A stretch of DNA of 64,000 bases from Massilia aurea (lineage in GTDB: Bacteria; Pseudomonadota; Gammaproteobacteria; Burkholderiales; Burkholderiaceae_D), in the NCBI RefSeq assembly GCF_024753205.1, contig NZ_JANUGZ010000005.1, forward strand, positions 1-64,000. The letters run 5' to 3'. The notes under the pieces were generated by a model, which was not told the origin of the DNA, did no database searches, and saw only the letters and a list, made by a program, of their open reading frames with translations. Within the stretch, counting starts at the first letter, position 1. Each line of letters begins with the position of its first letter. Of the stretch, positions 9,782 through 18,656 are shown piece by piece. Both the position numbers and the translations under genes were made by a program.

Positions 9782-10719
9782 TGGACGATTCGATCTTCTT
9801 TGCTTCCGTGGGGGCTGCACTGGTAAATCAGTTGCGGATGCCTCCCAAGTTGGCATCGGTCGTGCTCAGTGCATTAGGTGCGGCAGGTGCATCGCGTGCT
9901 ACGGTTGTAAGCATGTACGCCGAGCTATATCCAACGCTGCCACCTTTCAGTAGCTCTGATTTGGAAATGGGCAGCAAACTTGTTGAACGGACACTAAGAT
10001 TGGGCATAGTCGCTGTTCCGGTAACATCTGCGGCTTATCCAAGGAGTTTGGCACTTATCGATGATGCCCCGCCGGTTATTTACTATCGGGGGATGTTATC
10101 AACGTTAGCTCAGGTTCCAGGTCTTGCAGTCGTTGGGACTCGAAAAGCAACCCGGAATGGCCTTGTCATTGCTGAGCGGATCGGGCGTCATTTTGCAGAG
10201 AAGGGCTGGGTGATCGTGAGTGGGCTGGCATTGGGGATCGATGCTGCTGCTCATAGCGGCGCTCTGCTAGGCAGTGGAAAGACAATTGCGGTGATGGCTC
10301 ACGGTCTGGGTATTGTGTACCCAAAAGCCAACTCCGTGCTTGCTGATGACATTCTAGCGAATGGAGGCCTTCTTCTATCTGAGTATCCTGCTGGCATACC
10401 GCCGAAGCCCGAGCAGTTTGTTCTGCGTAACAGACTTCAGATTGGACTGTCCGTCGGTTCTGTTATTGTTGAAGGCGAAGAGAAGAGTGGTACTAGAACT
10501 CAGGCCGAATATTGCTTGAAGAATCGTCGACATCTCTTCGCTGTATTACAAAATGAAAGTACGTCTGGACTAAATCTTGTGTCATCGTTGCCTGTTCAGC
10601 TTGTTGCAAAGCGTGGGGCTATCCCAATTCATTCTAAGGATGATTACGACAAAGTTGAGCTAATGTTAAACTCGAAGAGAGCGCAGATACTTGGTGATTC
10701 GACTGTGCCTACTGCGTGA
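9781..10719 (+). CDS. DprA-like DNA-processing protein, cargo
   Basis: 312 residues (a GTG one codon earlier also overlaps the upstream gene). The DprA Rossmann-like core is complete: VVGTRKAT at about 117, SGLALGIDAAAH, GLGIVYPKAN, LLLSEYP, FVLRNRLQIGLS and EGEEKSGTRTQAEYC. Chromosomal DprA loads RecA on incoming single-stranded DNA; this divergent copy lies in a mobile island and is coupled to a phosphoribosyltransferase, so a defence or element-maintenance role is more likely than transformation. The C-terminal winged helix of full DprA proteins is not evident. Confidence 0.85.
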   Translation: MDDSIFFASVGAALVNQLRMPPKLASVVLSALGAAGASRATVVSMYAELYPTLPPFSSSDLEMGSKLVERTLRLGIVAVPVTSAAYPRSLALIDDAPPVIYYRGMLSTLAQVPGLAVVGTRKATRNGLVIAERIGRHFAEKGWVIVSGLALGIDAAAHSGALLGSGKTIAVMAHGLGIVYPKANSVLADDILANGGLLLSEYPAGIPPKPEQFVLRNRLQIGLSVGSVIVEGEEKSGTRTQAEYCLKNRRHLFAVLQNESTSGLNLVSSLPVQLVAKRGAIPIHSKDDYDKVELMLNSKRAQILGDSTVPTA

Positions 10720-10754
10720 GTGATCTTAAAAAATAAAAAATTCGCAATAGCCAC

Positions 10755-10800
10755 TACCCGGCTTAACAGGTATGACCGGGTATTATTGCCTTCTACCCGG
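10755..10800. terminator. Bidirectional terminator with TACCCGG repeats
   Basis: TACCCGG (10755-10761) pairs with CCGGGTA (10776-10782), and a third TACCCGG follows at 10794-10800. It lies between the convergent DprA-like and HEPN-like genes, with an A-rich run before it. Confidence 0.5.
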
Positions 10801-10864
10801 CTTTCCAAAATATCAATGGACGGTTGTTAGTCCTTTAATGCGACTTAGACTGTTCCCTTTGACA

Positions 10865-11386
10865 TTAGCGACGTGTGTAGTTTGTTTGGTGAACGGTCAT
10901 CGATATGCTCCCAGCAAAGGTAGCACAACATAACGAAGTGAAATGTTCGAGCAACTCCTTGGGTCCTAACGGTTGCAAGGCTTGTTTGGAGGCTTTCTGC
11001 ACATACTGTTGTAGTGGCAGCAGCGCTTCAGCGTCAATCTTGAATTCAATACGATGACTTAATTTATTCCGTATCGTATTCATGTGCTTGATCGCGGGGA
11101 TGCAGTTGAATCTGTCGGGCAAGCGCATATCGGTAAGCAAAGCAACCCGTTGCGTGAATGTCGGCTTGGCTGCCTCCCAGGAGAGCATCGGGTATGTTGC
11201 TTTAAGGAATTCATCCATGTAATGTTCGATTACAAGATGGCATGACAGGAAGTAGCCCAACAATTCGAAATCGACTCCCTTAATCCCCTGCCACGTTACC
11301 TTCCCATCACTAATGGCTCCGACAAGGGGTGGCAGCCATGGCTTTTGTCTATCTTCGGACTGCTTGTTGTCATCTAGCTGGTTCAT
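10865..11386 (-). CDS. HEPN-like hypothetical protein, cargo
   Basis: 173 residues, mostly helical, no membrane segment. An R-x4-H motif (RNKLSH, residues 106-111) sits in the context typical of HEPN ribonuclease or HEPN-derived proteins: IKHMNTIRNKLSHRIEF. Family not otherwise recognised. HEPN proteins are frequent RNase toxins in defence and toxin-antitoxin loci; no obvious antitoxin neighbour (for example a nucleotidyltransferase) is present, so it could also be a non-toxic member. Convergent with the DprA-like gene. Confidence 0.6.
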   Translation of the reverse strand: MNQLDDNKQSEDRQKPWLPPLVGAISDGKVTWQGIKGVDFELLGYFLSCHLVIEHYMDEFLKATYPMLSWEAAKPTFTQRVALLTDMRLPDRFNCIPAIKHMNTIRNKLSHRIEFKIDAEALLPLQQYVQKASKQALQPLGPKELLEHFTSLCCATFAGSISMTVHQTNYTRR

Positions 11387-11480
11387 AAAGTCTTCTTCGT
11401 GTCGATACTCGCCAGCATAGCATCTTACATTGACTTTTTGTCATCCCCTGTCCTAAGCCGAGGACGTTATCGTTACCTCA

Positions 11481-12242
11481 TCATGGGTGGCGGTGGTGTG
11501 CTCGCTCGCCCTTTTGATGCTGTGTCGTTGCTATCAACTGGTCAAGAAGGCCATCGCCAGTGATGATTTTTACCATCGGTACTGTGCTAGCTTGCTGGCC
11601 GAGGTTAGGAGTAATAATCTGCTTGCTCCTGTGCGGTCGAGAGGCGGGGAACACTTGCCCTTCTTTCTCCCACTCCCCCTCATGCTTGTCTCGTGCTTTG
11701 TAAATGTAACTTAGCCAGTCGAGCGCATCGACAAGTCGTGCGATCCCCTGTTCAGTGGCTCTGTTTGCTGGCCCGAGGTATGGTAGCTGGGCATAGCGGT
11801 TGCTGCCATGAATCTCGCTATCCTGCGGTCCGTTTACGTAGGGTTTGTGTAGTTGCCGCTGTCTGCAAGTCATCGTGAGCCAGCAATCATCGAAGGTGTT
11901 CAGCACGCTGTGCACCTGCTTGCCGTATGTGTCTACCAGAATGAAGATGTGAAGATGCTCACCTTTGTCCACGCTCTTCTCTCTTCCTGCAAACCACTCA
12001 TGCTCATATCCCTTTCGGGTCAGACGAAGGCACAGGGCGGTGAGCATCGTTCGGTGTTGTCGGGCTGTACCGCCTGAGAAAACCACATGGTAGAGCCGAG
12101 CGTCCCGGTAAGAGGCAAGGCAGTTGATGATTGTTCGTTCTGCATTGCGATAAGCACGCTTACCCTTAGGGTGCCATCCTGAGTTACTGCGGCGCTTTCC
12201 GTTGACGACGGATGATGGATACGTAGTGGTTGCCTTCGGCAT
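11481..12242 (-). CDS. Putative HUH replication protein (YagK/YfjJ or inovirus Gp2-like)
   Basis: 253 residues from ATG 12242, preceded by AGGGAA. The region GEHLHIFILVD (HLH at 96-98) matches a His-hydrophobic-His HUH motif, preceded by YHVVFSGG (motif 1-like) and followed by LSYIYKARDK (Tyr179, Tyr181, Lys182) as in the catalytic tyrosine motif of rolling-circle initiators. This order fits the YagK/YfjJ family shared by inovirus Gp2 and satellite elements. It may nick a replication origin of the excised island. Family assignment is by motif only. Confidence 0.6.
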   Translation of the reverse strand: MPKATTTYPSSVVNGKRRSNSGWHPKGKRAYRNAERTIINCLASYRDARLYHVVFSGGTARQHRTMLTALCLRLTRKGYEHEWFAGREKSVDKGEHLHIFILVDTYGKQVHSVLNTFDDCWLTMTCRQRQLHKPYVNGPQDSEIHGSNRYAQLPYLGPANRATEQGIARLVDALDWLSYIYKARDKHEGEWEKEGQVFPASRPHRSKQIITPNLGQQASTVPMVKIITGDGLLDQLIATTQHQKGERAHHRHP

Positions 12243-12913
12243 TTGGTGTTCCCTTTCTTGTGGGTGTAGCTCTCCTTGGTCCCGTGGGAGGGACGAATGA
12301 TTACTGGGCATAGTAAGCGGTAGTCGATGCGCTACCGGAAGACGTGCAGTGTTACGGAACCTTGCCTGGTACGATGGCTTCGGTGGCATACAACTTGGGA
12401 TATCACACTATCGCTACCTGCTACTACAGTAACGGTGATCCACGCCCTTGGGAGTCTTGGCGCTTCTAAGACGCCAAATCGCAGAGCGCCACTAGGCATG
12501 CGGCCTTCAGCGGGCAAGGTTGCTTCGTGAAACTTGATTGTAAAACGTCCAGACGTAGAGAATCACGAACTCCCGCACTTCCGAATATTACCACGGTTGG
12601 CTCGGATGTGCAATGTTACGCATAGCGTTGATTTTTGCAAGATGCAGATCGCTCTAGGCGGCCCAGGAGGCGTTTTTATCGGCAGGCGTGGTTTGCACAG
12701 TGCGATGCGGTAAAATCGATCCTGGCTTGATCTGGCCGTTCCTAGAGGCATTGCCGAGTCTTAGTTATGCTAGGGCCAAAATAAATCGATCGAATGAAAT
12801 TTATTTCTCTACCACCGATAAAAGCGCATGTATTTACTTAACAAGATGATAGTTTTCTATCCGGCTGGATAGAGCGACTGTAAGTACAGTTCGGCTGGCT
12901 TGCGAATCCTTGA
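12243..12913. other. Island non-coding region, possible origin
   Basis: About 670 bases without a convincing gene between the Rep-like gene and the integrase. It holds several inverted repeats: TTGGCG/CGCCAA (12457-12462 with 12472-12477), AAATAAAT/ATTTATTT (12779-12786 with 12799-12806), CTATCC/GGATAG (12857-12862 with 12867-12872) and ACTGTA/TACAGT (12877-12890). Such a cluster beside a putative HUH protein could be its origin or recombination control region. Confidence 0.4.
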
Positions 12914-14089
12914 TTACCTTGCAGTTGCGCAGTGGATTGCCCAGTCATTCATCAGTTCCCGTCTTTTGTCGAACAGGTCAGAGCGGAAGTATGCGGCAAC
13001 TGTCTTGTCAGTTGTTGTATGGGCAAGTGCCGCTTCGCATACTGCATGTGGATAGCTGGTCTGTTCTGCTGCCCAGTCTCGAAATGTGGAGCGGAAGCCA
13101 TGTACGGTGAAGTCCAGGCCGAGCCGACGAAGGGCTTGGGTGAACGTCATATCTGAGTACGGCTTGCCCTTAGGGTTCGGGAAGATCAGGTCTGACCCAT
13201 TGTTTCTTTGGAGTTGTAAAATTTCCATCGCTCGCGGTGGTAATGGAACACGATGCTCTTTGCCTGACTTCATCCGTTCTCCAGGGATCACGCGGCGAGC
13301 AGTATCGAAGTCGATCTCCGACCAACGGGCCTGTCGAACTTCGCCAGTTCTTGCAGCTGTTAGGATAATGAACTCCAGCGCCAACTTTACGGTGTCGGCA
13401 CAGCCTGACGACTTGAATGCATTGATGGTAGCGTTTATTTCCCGGTATGAGCATGAGGCGAAATGTTTGCTGGTGTCGCGTACCTTGGGCAGTGCACGGG
13501 CAATTTCATCCCAAATGCCAGGGTTATGTCCGTGTCGGTAGTCTTTGGCCGCTGCCCAGTCTAGGACGGCGTGAATGCGCTGTTTGAGTCTTGATGCAGT
13601 TGCTTGCTTCGATGCCCAGATCGGCAGTAGCGCGTCGAGGATGTCGGCTTTGTTGATGTCGGAGATACCTTTGGAGCCGAAGAACGGGTAGGCATAGGTG
13701 TTAAGCGTATTTGTCCACTGGGATGCATGCTTCGCATTCCGCCAGCTATGCTTGTGTGTCTCGTGGTACTCGATTGCGCACTGCTCGAACGTTCGCTGTG
13801 GCTGCATACTTGCTCGTCGAGCTTGGCGGGCTTCTAGTGGGTCAATGCCGTCTCTGAGGAGTAGGCGCTGCACAGTAGCCTGATCCCGAGCCTGTGCAAG
13901 CGACACGTCAGGATACGATCCCAAACCCATCTCCCGCGACTTCTTGTTAAGGCTGTATCGATGAATCCACGACTTTGACCCCGTAGGGCTTATCTGTAAA
14001 TACAGGCCGCGTCCATCAGCGTGATAACCGGGCGTCGTTTCCTTCTTAACACCCATCGCCGTCAATCTGTCGTACTCACGTCTACCCAC
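12914..14089 (-). CDS. Tyrosine-type integrase, P4 family
   Basis: 391 residues. N-terminal DUF4102 arm-binding domain (GYHADGRGLYLQISPTGSKSW, then LGSYPDVSLAQAR), central SAM-like domain, and C-terminal catalytic domain with Arg in ILTAARTGEVRQ, HGFRSTFRDWAAE (H-x2-R) and the final Tyr in TVAAYFRSDLF. It catalyses insertion into the tRNA-Ser 3' end 150 bp away. The start is a GTG at 14089; an ATG at 14056 is possible. Intact, so the element may be mobile. Confidence 0.93.
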   Translation of the reverse strand: MGRREYDRLTAMGVKKETTPGYHADGRGLYLQISPTGSKSWIHRYSLNKKSREMGLGSYPDVSLAQARDQATVQRLLLRDGIDPLEARQARRASMQPQRTFEQCAIEYHETHKHSWRNAKHASQWTNTLNTYAYPFFGSKGISDINKADILDALLPIWASKQATASRLKQRIHAVLDWAAAKDYRHGHNPGIWDEIARALPKVRDTSKHFASCSYREINATINAFKSSGCADTVKLALEFIILTAARTGEVRQARWSEIDFDTARRVIPGERMKSGKEHRVPLPPRAMEILQLQRNNGSDLIFPNPKGKPYSDMTFTQALRRLGLDFTVHGFRSTFRDWAAEQTSYPHAVCEAALAHTTTDKTVAAYFRSDLFDKRRELMNDWAIHCATAR

Positions 14090-14225
14090 GTTCCTACCCC
14101 CAATCCAATGTCAGATTCAAGTATATCGAGTTGGACAGTGTTAGACAAACGGAAAAGAGATTTCCCTATGAAGAAGATGCTTTTAGGGATGAGTGAAGAT
14201 GATGCTAGACAGAACGTTATACGGA

Positions 14226-14239
14226 CACCGCTTCCGCCA
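14226..14239. repeat. Island attachment repeat, right
   Basis: Exact copy of the last 14 bases of tRNA-Ser, followed after 12 nt by the hairpin that was presumably the original tRNA terminator. Confidence 0.9.
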
Positions 14240-14251
14240 GAAATTAGAAAC

Positions 14252-14280
14252 AAGCCGTTGATTTTTCAACGGCTTTTTCG
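14252..14280 (+). terminator. Original tRNA-Ser terminator, displaced
   Basis: Stem AAGCCGTTG with CAACGGCTT followed by TTTTC and further T residues, immediately outside the right island boundary. Confidence 0.75.
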
Positions 14281-14489
14281 TTTTTGGAGCCTGTAATTTG
14301 GCAGCCTGCTTGTGACGGGTTGCACTCATTATTTAACAGGTTGCGGAACGCAGTTTTGCAACATTTGCCTTATCTACTCGGCTCGACTACCTCTTCGACC
14401 CTCCGCCGTGGGCCGCTGTCACCTATTACTGCAAGCCAGTCCACCATGCAAAGCGTGAATTCGTGACGCGCTCGTGTCGCGACGAATTA

Positions 14490-14882
14490 CTAAAATGACC
14501 CATCAGGCAGCACCTTACCGCACCATGGACAAAACTTTGCGAAGGCGTAGTCGTCGTTGATGCACCAACAGGGATCTTCATTTCTGAACATCTCGAACGA
14601 GAACTTTGTCCCATCATCGCCGTCCACCGCTCCTTGCATTTGAGCACAGCAGAATTTCTCCGCCCTTTCTCTCGCAGTTATTCGACTGGGGTCGATAAAA
14701 TCTAACCACTTCTGACATGATCGGCAATTTGCAACATGGATGATCTGTTGCGTTATCAACGGCGAAAAATTGTCGTCGTCCGCCTCGATGCAGCCGCTTA
14801 CGGCGAGCCATACCGCCGAGTCACCCGTATCGCGTGGGAATAGACGATCTAACAGATCAGCCCGCGCTTTCATGCAATTCAT
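14490..14882 (-). CDS. Hypothetical protein with zinc-ribbon-like C-terminus
   Basis: 130 residues from ATG 14882, preceded by AAAGGC; a longer reading to 15005 lacks support. Family not recognised. The protein has Cys pairs at NCRSCQKW and at the C-terminus KFCPWCGKVL, plus CWC, suggesting metal binding. Mildly AT-rich compared with flanks and just outside the island, so it may be an older acquired gene. Confidence 0.5.
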   Translation of the reverse strand: MNCMKARADLLDRLFPRDTGDSAVWLAVSGCIEADDDNFSPLITQQIIHVANCRSCQKWLDFIDPSRITARERAEKFCCAQMQGAVDGDDGTKFSFEMFRNEDPCWCINDDYAFAKFCPWCGKVLPDGSF

Positions 14883-15253
14883 AACAGCGCCTTTCAGTGG
14901 ATTCCTCACACTCACTGGTGAGCAATACTTCTGTTTTCGGTATCGCTGCGCATCGCTAGCGAACAAATTGATGGTGCATACCTGACGGGGCAGGGAGTGG
15001 GTCATCTGGATGCCGGTACACGCTCAGGGCCGAACAGATTACGCGAACCGTACTGGCCTTTGAAGAGCACCAGCTATGGCTAGCTATATGGTCCCACAAG
15101 TCCAGGCACTCGCATCAGACATAGCGCATTGCCTGAACAACAACTGTAAACATTGTAAGACGGAAAGTCATGTTTCTTGTTCGAAATCTGGTCGAAATTT
15201 GTGGATAATCGACCCCCTCAGCGACATCGTTCGCGCCCCACTTCCCATCCGAC
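14883..15253. other. Intergenic region before the chemoreceptor
   Basis: About 370 bases between divergent genes. I see no gene, no clear terminator and no convincing sigma-28 promoter. Confidence 0.4.
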
Positions 15254-16897
15254 ATGAAAAACTTCAGCATCAAGTACGTGATTGCCGCCGTCATCGGCTT
15301 GCTCATCCTTGCCGTGATCACCGTCGGCGCCCTTGGCTACCACGCCACGCAGCGCTCTGTTGACCTCCTCGAAAACCTCGCACTCACCACGGCCAACCAG
15401 CAGATCGGCATGTCCGACCTGAAAATGCGCATGGAAACCAACCGCAGCCACATCCTGCAGGCGCTGCAGCACAATCCTGAAAACAAGCATGCGGCGCTGC
15501 ACAACCACCCGTTGACGTTCCACAGCGATTTCATCGCCAAGAACAGCGAAGAGATGCGCAAGGAGCAGCAGGAGCTGCAGGCGAGTCTGCGCTTCCCCGA
15601 AACGCGCGAGCGTTTTGCTGCATGGATGACGGCCAGCGACAATCTGGGCATCGACATGATCGGCAATGCCATGCGCGCGATTCAATCGGGTCAGTGGGAT
15701 GACGCCAACCTGATGCTCGGCAAGCAGATCAACCCGACCTACAACAAGTCGACCGAGGCATTTGCGGCACTGCAGAAGCTGATGAGCGAGCGCAACATCC
15801 GCCAAGGCAAGGAACTGCACCAGGAACTCGCCGTGCTCAACACGGTCGTGATTGCCGCCATCGTCGTGGCGATCCTGCTCAGCATCGGTGCCGCGTTCTA
15901 CCTGGTCCGTGCGATCAATACGCCACTGATGCAAGCCGTGGCCGTGGCACGCCGTGTCGCCGATGGTGACCTGAGTGTCCAGACGCCGGTCCAGTCGACC
16001 AATGAATTCGGTCAGCTGCTGGCTGCCTTACGTGACATGACCGCGTCGCTGGCCGGTATCGTCAAGGATGTGCGCAGTGAAAGTGAAGTGATCGCCACGG
16101 CGTCGACCCAGATCGCCGCCGGCAATATGGACTTGTCGGCGCGTACCGAACAGCAGGCCAGCGCGATCGAGGAGACCGCCGCGTCCGTCGAAGAGCTGAC
16201 CAGCACCGTGCGCCAGAATGCAGAAAATGCACGCCAGGCGAATGAGCTGGCGGCATCGGCCACGCAGATCGCCACCCGTGGTGGTTCGGTCGTGACCGAG
16301 GTCGTGGGTACCATGGGCGAGATCAATGCGTCGGCCCGCAAGATTGTCGACATCATCGGCGTCATCGATGGCATCGCGTTCCAGACCAATATCCTGGCGC
16401 TCAATGCGGCAGTCGAAGCGGCGCGTGCCGGCGAGCAGGGCCGCGGCTTTGCCGTCGTCGCGAGCGAAGTGCGCAATCTGGCGCAGCGTTCGGCCAGTGC
16501 CGCCAAGGAAATCAAGGAACTGATCGGCGACTCGGTCAGCAAGGTGGATGCGGGCACGCGCCTGGTCGACCAGGCCGGTGCAACGATGGAAGAAATCTTG
16601 CAGAGCGTGCGCCGGGTGGCGGGCATCATGGGTGAAATCAGTGTGGCCAGCGCCGAGCAGAGCTCGGGCATCGAGCAGATACACCACGCGATCAGCCAGA
16701 TGGACCAAGTGACGCAGCAGAACGCTGCCCTCGTCGAGGAAGCTGCCAGCGCTGCCACGTCGTTGCAGGAAAGCGCTGCCGGGCTGGCCGATCGCGTCAG
16801 TGTATTCAAGGTCGCGCCGGCCGCCGTGTCAGCCCCAGCCCAGGCTGTCACGACGCGCCGCCCGAACGCGATTACGTTCCAGGCGAAACTGGCCTGA
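15254..16897 (+). CDS. Methyl-accepting chemotaxis protein
   Basis: 547 residues. Membrane helix at about 8-28, periplasmic four-helix-bundle ligand domain (about 30-190), second helix at about 195-215, HAMP domain (about 216-268), and the cytoplasmic signalling coiled coil with the invariant hairpin tip [20 protein letters not shown] at about 370-390. It senses an unknown external ligand and controls CheA. The Ala-rich end lacks the NWETF-type CheR/CheB tether. Monocistronic, no che genes nearby. Confidence 0.93.
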   Translation: MKNFSIKYVIAAVIGLLILAVITVGALGYHATQRSVDLLENLALTTANQQIGMSDLKMRMETNRSHILQALQHNPENKHAALHNHPLTFHSDFIAKNSEEMRKEQQELQASLRFPETRERFAAWMTASDNLGIDMIGNAMRAIQSGQWDDANLMLGKQINPTYNKSTEAFAALQKLMSERNIRQGKELHQELAVLNTVVIAAIVVAILLSIGAAFYLVRAINTPLMQAVAVARRVADGDLSVQTPVQSTNEFGQLLAALRDMTASLAGIVKDVRSESEVIATASTQIAAGNMDLSARTEQQASAIEETAASVEELTSTVRQNAENARQANELAASATQIATRGGSVVTEVVGTMGEINASARKIVDIIGVIDGIAFQTNILALNAAVEAARAGEQGRGFAVVASEVRNLAQRSASAAKEIKELIGDSVSKVDAGTRLVDQAGATMEEILQSVRRVAGIMGEISVASAEQSSGIEQIHHAISQMDQVTQQNAALVEEAASAATSLQESAAGLADRVSVFKVAPAAVSAPAQAVTTRRPNAITFQAKLA

Positions 16898-16907
16898 TGT
16901 AAATCCG

Positions 16908-16930
16908 AGCGCCAGAAACTGGCGCTTTAG
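16908..16930 (+). terminator. Weak terminator after chemoreceptor gene
   Basis: AGCGCCAG/CTGGCGCT (16908-16915 with 16919-16926) with three loop bases and a short T run, ending at the stop of the convergent esterase gene. Confidence 0.55.
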
Positions 16931-18384
16931 CGACGCTCGCCAGCCTTGGCGGGCGTCGTTTGCGCCGCATCGATGTCGGCGCCCCAGGCATCCTTGCCCA
17001 TCACCGCAGTGCCGTTGGCAGTGAAGTCCATGATCGCATCGGCCGAACGCGCATAGCGGTCCCATGCCGGCAGTCCGGCCCCGTTCGGATCCCCGCGCTT
17101 CGCAAAATTCACCATATACGTACTCATCGTCTTGCCCATACCAAGATCGCGGGCCGTCGCCTGCGCGCCGTACTTGATCGCCACCGTGTCGAAGAAGAAC
17201 GGGATATCCGTTGCATGCCCAGCGCCGGCGTCCGGCTTCTCGTTTGCCTGATGCACGTACGAAAAGCGGTACGCATACACGGGCGCGCCGTGCCCGGCCA
17301 GCGTGCCAGCCAGGCTGCGCGCACCGGCCACCATATACCCGGTCTTGCCGCCGATATCGGCGCTGGTCGCACCGATCATCACCGGCACCTTGTGCATCCG
17401 GCCTTCGGCAAATGCGGCGCGTGAATCGATGGCCAGCTTGCCGTCGACATATGGGCCGTGGTACGTCGGCTTGTCGCGCTGCATGAAGTTGGCCAGGTTC
17501 AAGCCATCGGCAATCGCGTCTGCCGGCAGCGCCCGCAGTTTCTCCAGCGCTTTTGGATCGTCCGCTGCGATGCCTTTGCCGGTCGCAAACTGCACGCCGA
17601 TCCGTTCGATGTCGGCCAGCGGCGTCGGCGCCGTCCCGCCATCGCCACCCGACATCACGACTGCCTTGGCGAACAAGCCCTTGCTCATCGGCGAAGTCAG
17701 CAGCGTATTGACCGACATGCCGCCCGCCGATTCACCGGCGATCGTGACATTCGTCGGATCGCCGCCAAACGCCGCCACATTGCGCTTGACCCATTCCAGC
17801 GCGGCGATCTGGTCCATGAAGCCGTAGTTGCCAACCACGCCTTTAGTGCCGCTGGTGCCCGTCTCGCGCGTCAGCTGTGGATGGGCAAAGAAACCAAAGC
17901 GTCCGATGCGGTAATTGAAGCTGACGACAAGCGCGCCCTGTTTTGCCAGCTCGGCGCCGGAATAGGTCGGGGGCGACGCGCCGCCGTTGACGAAGCCGCC
18001 GCCATAGATCCAGACGATCACGGGTAATTTGCCCTTGGCATCGGCCGGCTTCCAGACGTTCAGGTACAGGCAGTCTTCGCTTGGCGTCGTGCCCAGTGGC
18101 GCGGCGTCGCTGGGGAAGGGCACTTGCATGCAGTCGGCCGCGTAGGCGGTGGCCTGACGTACGCCCGGCCACGGCTTGGCAGGCGCGGGCGGGCGCCAGC
18201 GCAGCGTGCCCACCGGCGGCGCGGCAAACGGAATGCCTTTCCAGCTGGCGATGCCTGCATCAGTCGAGCCTGCCACCTTGCCAGTGTCGATGGTGATCAC
18301 GGGTGTGCCTGGCGACGCAGTCGCGCCCGGCGCGGCCACGACGAGGGATACGGCAAGCAGGGGAAGCAGGGAACGATGCGACAT
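16927..18384 (-). CDS. Type B carboxylesterase/lipase, secreted
   Basis: 485 residues with a Sec signal peptide (about 1-22, LLPLLAVSLVVAAPGATAS). The alpha/beta-hydrolase carboxylesterase signatures are present: EDCLYLNVW, oxyanion-hole region VWIYGGGFVNGG, nucleophile Ser in GESAGG and a catalytic His in the HATDIPFFF segment. It probably hydrolyses esters in the periplasm or outside. The region from the nucleophile to the His is shorter than in many family members, but no frame break is seen. Start chosen at the signal peptide; an upstream in-frame extension to 18624 is unlikely. Confidence 0.88.
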   Translation of the reverse strand: MSHRSLLPLLAVSLVVAAPGATASPGTPVITIDTGKVAGSTDAGIASWKGIPFAAPPVGTLRWRPPAPAKPWPGVRQATAYAADCMQVPFPSDAAPLGTTPSEDCLYLNVWKPADAKGKLPVIVWIYGGGFVNGGASPPTYSGAELAKQGALVVSFNYRIGRFGFFAHPQLTRETGTSGTKGVVGNYGFMDQIAALEWVKRNVAAFGGDPTNVTIAGESAGGMSVNTLLTSPMSKGLFAKAVVMSGGDGGTAPTPLADIERIGVQFATGKGIAADDPKALEKLRALPADAIADGLNLANFMQRDKPTYHGPYVDGKLAIDSRAAFAEGRMHKVPVMIGATSADIGGKTGYMVAGARSLAGTLAGHGAPVYAYRFSYVHQANEKPDAGAGHATDIPFFFDTVAIKYGAQATARDLGMGKTMSTYMVNFAKRGDPNGAGLPAWDRYARSADAIMDFTANGTAVMGKDAWGADIDAAQTTPAKAGERR

Positions 18385-18656
18385 GAATGGGGCCTCTTGA
18401 TCGGATAGTTGAAAGGGTGTTAGCAGATAGTAATCGACCTGTGACAGTGAAGGCGGTACGGATGACCACCAGCGAAGCGGCCGGAGGCAATCTTGTCCTG
18501 GAGGTGGTCCAGCCTCCGATTCTCCGTTACAGTGTTGCAATTCATCCAAAATAGCGGACCGGAAATGTATTTCCAAGGCGCATCGGCAGTAATCCTTATT
18601 CACTACCGGTTTCGGCGCTATCATGATGAGCTATTACCCGTTTGCCAATACCGCAC

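Larger units (their letters stand above)
8666..14239. mobile_element. tRNA-Ser integrative island (phage-satellite-like)
   Basis: A 5.6-kb segment bounded by 14-bp direct repeats, one being the tRNA-Ser 3' end. It holds an AlpA-like regulator, a tyrosine integrase of the P4 type at the far end, a putative HUH replication protein and cargo genes (phosphoribosyltransferase, DprA-like, HEPN-like). Its codon use and base composition are visibly more AT-rich than the flanks. No capsid, tail or conjugation genes are present, so it is a satellite or minimal integrative element, not a prophage. Confidence 0.88.

Noticed and set aside
12332..12751. Small minus-strand open frames in the island non-coding region
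   Set aside because: No ribosome sites, no similarity; codon use unlike the island genes.
14284..14466. 60-residue frame after the island
   Set aside because: No ribosome site and low protein-like content.
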